The notes under the pieces were generated by a model. It was not told the DNA's origin. It made no database searches and saw only the letters and a list, made by a program, of their open reading frames with translations. Below, in pieces: positions 60,517-64,000 of a stretch of 64,000 bases of DNA; the stretch's first letter is position 1, and each line of letters starts with the position of its first letter. A program made the translations under genes and the position numbers. This stretch comes from an uncultured Anaerobiospirillum sp. GTDB lineage: Bacteria; Pseudomonadota; Gammaproteobacteria; Enterobacterales; Succinivibrionaceae. Where the stretch lies: NCBI GenBank assembly GCA_944389615.1, contig CALXNA010000018.1, forward strand, positions 1 to 64,000. Reading direction: 5' to 3'.

Positions 60517-61425
60517 CTACGAACCGAGCAGGCTTAAAGCGATGGTAGGACGCTGGTTGGCCTGAGCCAGCACGGTCTGCGAGGCCTGCTGGATGATGTT
60601 GTTTTGGGTCAGCGCCGCGGTCTCGGAGGCGAAGTCAGTATCGCGGATACGCGAACGGGCATCGGACTCGTTCTCGGAGATGTTGGCTTGGTTGCGGATG
60701 GTCGCCTCCATACGGTTCTGGATCGCACCTAAGTCCGCACGCATGCTGTCGACGTACTGAATGAATTTGTCAATGTTGGCAATGACGTACTCGGAGGTGC
60801 TTTGCTCGCGTACGTCCCAAGTCAAAACACCGTTAGAGACGTATAAGCCCGGGCTGTTAGTAGCAGCGGTTTGGACGTTAGCCTTGGTGGCAATGCCGGA
60901 CATCTTGAAGTTGGTAGCCCAATCTAACGTAATGGTATCGTCGAAGTTTGCGCCGACGTGGAAGGTCATGACACCGTCATCAGGAATAAGGCTATTATTG
61001 CCAGTGCCATCGAGAATCAGCTGACCGGCAAAGGTGGTATCTTCAGCGATACGGTTGATTTCTTGGCACAGTTGCGAAACTTCACGTTGTAGGGCAGCAC
61101 GGTCTTCGGAGCTGTTGGTGCCGTTGGCCGATTGGACGGCTAAGGTACGGATGCGCTGGAGCATGTTGGTGGTTTCGTCGAGCGCGCCTTCGATCGTTTG
61201 GGCAAGAGCGATACCATCGTTGGCATTGCGGTTACCTTGATTAAGACCATTGATCTGCGAGGTCAGACGATCGGAGATCATGAGGCCTGCAGCGTCGTCC
61301 TTGGCGGAGTTGATGCGTAAGCCCGAAGCTAAGCGCTGGTAGCTGACGTTCAGCGAGTTGGTAGCGTTGGTCAGCTTACGTTGAGCGTTGATCGACGATA
61401 CGTTGGTATTTACATAAAGGGCCAT
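60517..61425 (-). CDS. Flagellin (copy 2)
   Basis: A 302-residue flagellin with complete N-terminal (ALYVNTNVSSINAQRKL, RLASGLRINSAKDDAAGLMI, QTIEGALDETTNMLQRIRTL) and C-terminal (DSMRADLGAIQNRMEATI, DTDFASETAALTQNN, ending PTIALSLLGS) conserved regions. The central part (about residues 140-215) is short and differs from copy 1. ATG 61425 has a GAGAGAG purine tract upstream. The two flagellins, 16 kb apart, could be used together or alternately. Confidence 0.95.
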   Translation of the reverse strand: MALYVNTNVSSINAQRKLTNATNSLNVSYQRLASGLRINSAKDDAAGLMISDRLTSQINGLNQGNRNANDGIALAQTIEGALDETTNMLQRIRTLAVQSANGTNSSEDRAALQREVSQLCQEINRIAEDTTFAGQLILDGTGNNSLIPDDGVMTFHVGANFDDTITLDWATNFKMSGIATKANVQTAATNSPGLYVSNGVLTWDVREQSTSEYVIANIDKFIQYVDSMRADLGAIQNRMEATIRNQANISENESDARSRIRDTDFASETAALTQNNIIQQASQTVLAQANQRPTIALSLLGS

Positions 61426-62266
61426 CGTAGTTTCTCTCTCGCGACGCCTGACTTGTAAGGCTGGAGAGGAGTCGATCGTGAAGGCGGGTGTGCGTGGCAA
61501 GGACAGTAGCTACACTGATCCTACGCTGCATGAGCTTAGTATAGGGGGAGCTCGTGCAATCAACGCAAACTGAAGACACGTCGCCGTGTCGTATTCACTG
61601 AGTCGGGCTGCGCCTAGGGAAGGCAGCCTGCCGTGATCATCTCAATAGGGGGTGATGACCTCGGCCCAAGGGCAAATCGAGATAGGGGGTGACTTGCTCT
61701 TACGACGATCTAAACCTAACCAGTAAATCAGGCTAGTTGCAAACTTATGCCCCACCGTTTGCACGATCTGGGCCAACTCTCCGCGTAGGCCCACTCCATA
61801 CCTCACCATCTAAAGCAGCGCTCGGCTCTCTAGCACCGCTTGTGGCCATAGCAGTGGCATCTAGGTGCCCGTAGACTGCTCCTTGCCTCCGCAGGCGGCG
61901 GCAAAATTTAGCCATGGGGGTAGGAGTGCCGCGGGTCACTGCGCGGAGCGCTGCCTAGACCCGAAACGGGTGCGGGGCGGGCGCTGTGACTAGACGGCAG
62001 GTTGCGTCGGAGCGCCGTGGCGGCGCGCTCACCTGCGCTGAGGGTAGCGCGATCTAAGATTTAGCAGAATTGGGGCTATGTGTTACCATTGTTGCCGTTA
62101 TTTGGCAGTATCACTCACGCACAGCCTGTCCCCTATCAGGCCTTATTGGTGCTGACATTCTGCTTTCAGGTTGCACCGAGGTAGTTGTGGGGTGGTGTGA
62201 CCGGGCTTGCTGCGGCCTAAGTTTGCCGTTTGTGGCGTAAGCAAGCTGAGTTAAGTGAGGTTTGGT
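61426..62266. other. Gene-free stretch upstream of the JetD-like gene
   Basis: No supported gene. ATAGGGGG recurs three times (about 61,541, 61,645 and 61,692), twice as ATAGGGGGTGA. The flagellin promoter is on its left side (TATACT on the minus strand near 61,540), and the promoter of the right-hand gene is not clear. Confidence 0.4.
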
Positions 62267-64000
62267 TTGATCCCATATGAAGACTTGGTGGCGCAGTTGC
62301 GGCGTACCTATGAACGCGACAGTGGCTTTTGGATGCTCTCGCGTCCGGAGTCCTATCCTTATAAGGTCTCGGTGCGGCCGCCCAGCTTTGAGCTGATGCT
62401 CAAGGACATCGCCGGGGTGCGGGCGTGGCAAGAGTCGTACGAAAAGAGCGACTTAGCGCCGTTTCTGCTCTACGAGAAGCGCCGCGCGCGCGACGGCTTC
62501 GGCAAGCACAAGATGCTCGCCAAGGTCTGCTTTCGCACGCGTTATGACTTCGAGCATTGGATCGCGCCCAACATGTGCCCGTCAAATCAGCACCCGGACT
62601 ACCGTCTGGTCGAAAAGGCCCACTTGGCGGCCGAGTATGTCCGCAACAAGCCGCAGGTGCAGACCTTGGCCGAGAAGCTGCGCACCAATCGCGCCGCAAT
62701 GACTGAGTCTGAGCTTTACGCGGTGCGCACCGAGCCCTTGTTTATCAACATGCACACCGTGCCGGTGCAGGGCGCCGACTCCTCAGTACGCGGCACCGTG
62801 ATCTTGGCGGGCATCGATCGCCTGCTCCATGGCGATGAGACCGAGTACGTCACGGCCGATATGGTCAATCAGCGCTTCACCGATTGCCGTCGCGCGCAGC
62901 TGGCCGCCTTCCGCTATGCCTTAGGTCTTGATGATAGTACCAATTGCTTGGACTACATCAAGGAGCGTCCTCATGCCTTGGTGGGGGGCGCGGTGCAGGT
63001 CATGCCCGCCCTGTTGGAGCTGCCGCCGGTGTCTTCGCTGGATCCCGCCACCCATGAGCGCATGGGGGCGGCCGCGCACTACAGCTACAACATCTCACAA
63101 GATAAGCTCGCCGCCGCCGCGCGCCGGTCTCAAGAGCTGGGTGTATTCGATGTGCCACCACCTGAGTTTGCCATGTTTGGCATCGTCACCTCGAAGCTGC
63201 ACTACATCGTCAATCAGCACGAGGTCAATACCAACATCTACGCCGCGCCCAGCATGAGCGATGGCCCGCACTTAGACAAGTGGGACTCCTTTAGCCTCCT
63301 AAACTTCGCCGCAGGCGTGCGCCCGGACGATCCCGAATATGGCAAGTTTAAGGATGTGACCGCCGCGGTCGAGCCCGACTTCTTCATGAGCGATGAGGAT
63401 TGGTCGGCCATGAATCGGCCGACCGACCGCTTCGAGTTCTTGCCGCAGCCGGGCTCTTTTGCCGCTTTAGACGAGATCTGGTCCCGCACCAAGGTGCCGC
63501 TCTATCCCAAGCTGGCTGCCGATAGCCCGGAGTTTGAGCGCCGCATGGACGGCATGAAGCTCTTCATCGAGAGCCACCCGCGCTTGGTCGCGCAGCTTGG
63601 GCGCGAGTTCTTGGTGGCGATGCAGTTGGTCGACTATATGGCCTGCCTCAAGCGCCCGATCGATCTGTTCTGCCGTCAGCTCGCCTTGCCGCATATGGAT
63701 ACCAAGTTCATCGAGCGCCACCATTCCATGCTCCATGAGCTCTTTGGCATGTGCATTGGTGACAGCTATCCGCCGCCCAAGAACATCTGGGAATTGCCGG
63801 ACTTACCCGACGAGGTCTTGCCTAAGCCCCGCGCCACTGCCGCAGCCCCGACAGAGGACGGCTATGAGGCAGTGCGCGCTGACCAGCCTGCAGAGACCTC
63901 TGCTCCATCCACCGCACCGGCTGCTACTAATTCAGCGATCGATGAAGCTCCATTGGTGCCTGAGAACTCATCACTGACGGCTAAAGAGCAAAAGGTAGAG
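62267..64000 (+). CDS. JetD-like protein (DUF3322/Wadjet type), partial at right edge
   Basis: An open frame of 578 codons running off the window. The N-terminal region (LVAQLRRTYERDSGFWML, SRPESYPYKVSVRPPS, GVRAWQESY) and a later segment (LFCRQLALPHMDTKFIERHH near residue 465-485) match the two ends of DUF3322, the N-terminal part of JetD. JetD is the nuclease subunit of the Wadjet anti-plasmid system. Between them is an insertion of roughly 200 residues or more not typical of JetD. After about 520 an Ala/Pro/Thr-rich linker begins; a Toprim-like DUF2220 domain, if present, lies outside. TTG 62267 is preferred for GTGAGG six bases upstream; GTG 62255 is the only other in-frame start after the stop. 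jetA/B/C are not visible to the left, so they would have to follow to the right. Confidence 0.6.
   Translation, partial: MIPYEDLVAQLRRTYERDSGFWMLSRPESYPYKVSVRPPSFELMLKDIAGVRAWQESYEKSDLAPFLLYEKRRARDGFGKHKMLAKVCFRTRYDFEHWIAPNMCPSNQHPDYRLVEKAHLAAEYVRNKPQVQTLAEKLRTNRAAMTESELYAVRTEPLFINMHTVPVQGADSSVRGTVILAGIDRLLHGDETEYVTADMVNQRFTDCRRAQLAAFRYALGLDDSTNCLDYIKERPHALVGGAVQVMPALLELPPVSSLDPATHERMGAAAHYSYNISQDKLAAAARRSQELGVFDVPPPEFAMFGIVTSKLHYIVNQHEVNTNIYAAPSMSDGPHLDKWDSFSLLNFAAGVRPDDPEYGKFKDVTAAVEPDFFMSDEDWSAMNRPTDRFEFLPQPGSFAALDEIWSRTKVPLYPKLAADSPEFERRMDGMKLFIESHPRLVAQLGREFLVAMQLVDYMACLKRPIDLFCRQLALPHMDTKFIERHHSMLHELFGMCIGDSYPPPKNIWELPDLPDEVLPKPRATAAAPTEDGYEAVRADQPAETSAPSTAPAATNSAIDEAPLVPENSSLTAKEQKVE

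Overview
The window looks like a chromosomal segment of a GC-rich, motile, host-associated gammaproteobacterium. I favour the Succinivibrionaceae (Anaerobiospirillum/Succinivibrio type), from memory only. Pointers are minCDE next to ycgL, a giant autotransporter with the N-terminal KISNNALNFLLAQYRAIFKR signal, hexuronate genes, two short flagellins, a class II IlvC, a 5S rRNA and tRNA-Pro genes. Many proteins carry long Ala/Glu/Lys/Gln-rich low-complexity extensions or linkers.

Layout. 1-6.5 kb: an autotransporter adhesin on the minus strand, cut by the left edge; upstream of it is a decayed barrel remnant of a second one (7.7-7.9 kb). 8-17 kb: an accessory region with an AAA-ATPase/PD-(D/E)XK protein, then a DprA-like plus phosphoribosyltransferase pair resembling the ShosTA anti-phage/toxin-antitoxin module. 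The pair lies between two ~380-bp direct repeats that contain the 3' end of a phosphoethanolamine transferase gene. A broken eptA copy and an intact eptA copy follow. 17.7-21.3 kb: minE, a minD with a ~195-residue N-terminal extension, minC, and ycgL. 21.4-27 kb: a membrane SpoIIE-type phosphatase with altered metal-binding motifs, divergent from an ABC-type substrate-binding protein. 27-28.2 kb: a 127-bp tandem repeat with a dispersed relative at 17.3 kb. 28.2-42.4 kb: metabolic and transport genes (amtB, orphan 5S rRNA, uxaBA, MATE transporter, aspC/tyrB, fruK/pfkB, DUF2333, ABC exporter, pgpA).

42.6-52.1 kb is a biotin region: a bioD-like gene, a flagellin gene, a fused bioB-bioA, and, divergent from it, bioF, a bioG-like esterase, a bioG paralogue that has lost the nucleophile serine, and bioC. 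A second, more canonical bioD is at 59 kb. Together these could carry pimeloyl-ACP synthesis through to biotin. 52.2-56.4 kb holds ilvC and ilvIH on the minus strand, with a tandem mini-hairpin leader before ilvC and a hairpin array between ilvC and ilvI.

57-64 kb: a GmrSD-like DUF262/DUF1524 protein, bioD, two tandem tRNA-Pro genes (anticodons UGG and, unusually, AGG), a second flagellin, and the start of a JetD-like (Wadjet; DUF3322) gene cut by the right edge. The defence-related genes (ATPase/nuclease, ShosTA-like pair, GmrSD-like, JetD-like) and the repeat-bounded island are the most promising accessory material. The fused or paralogous biotin enzymes, the extended MinD, the mini-hairpin leader and the AGG tRNA are the strongest oddities in the core genome.
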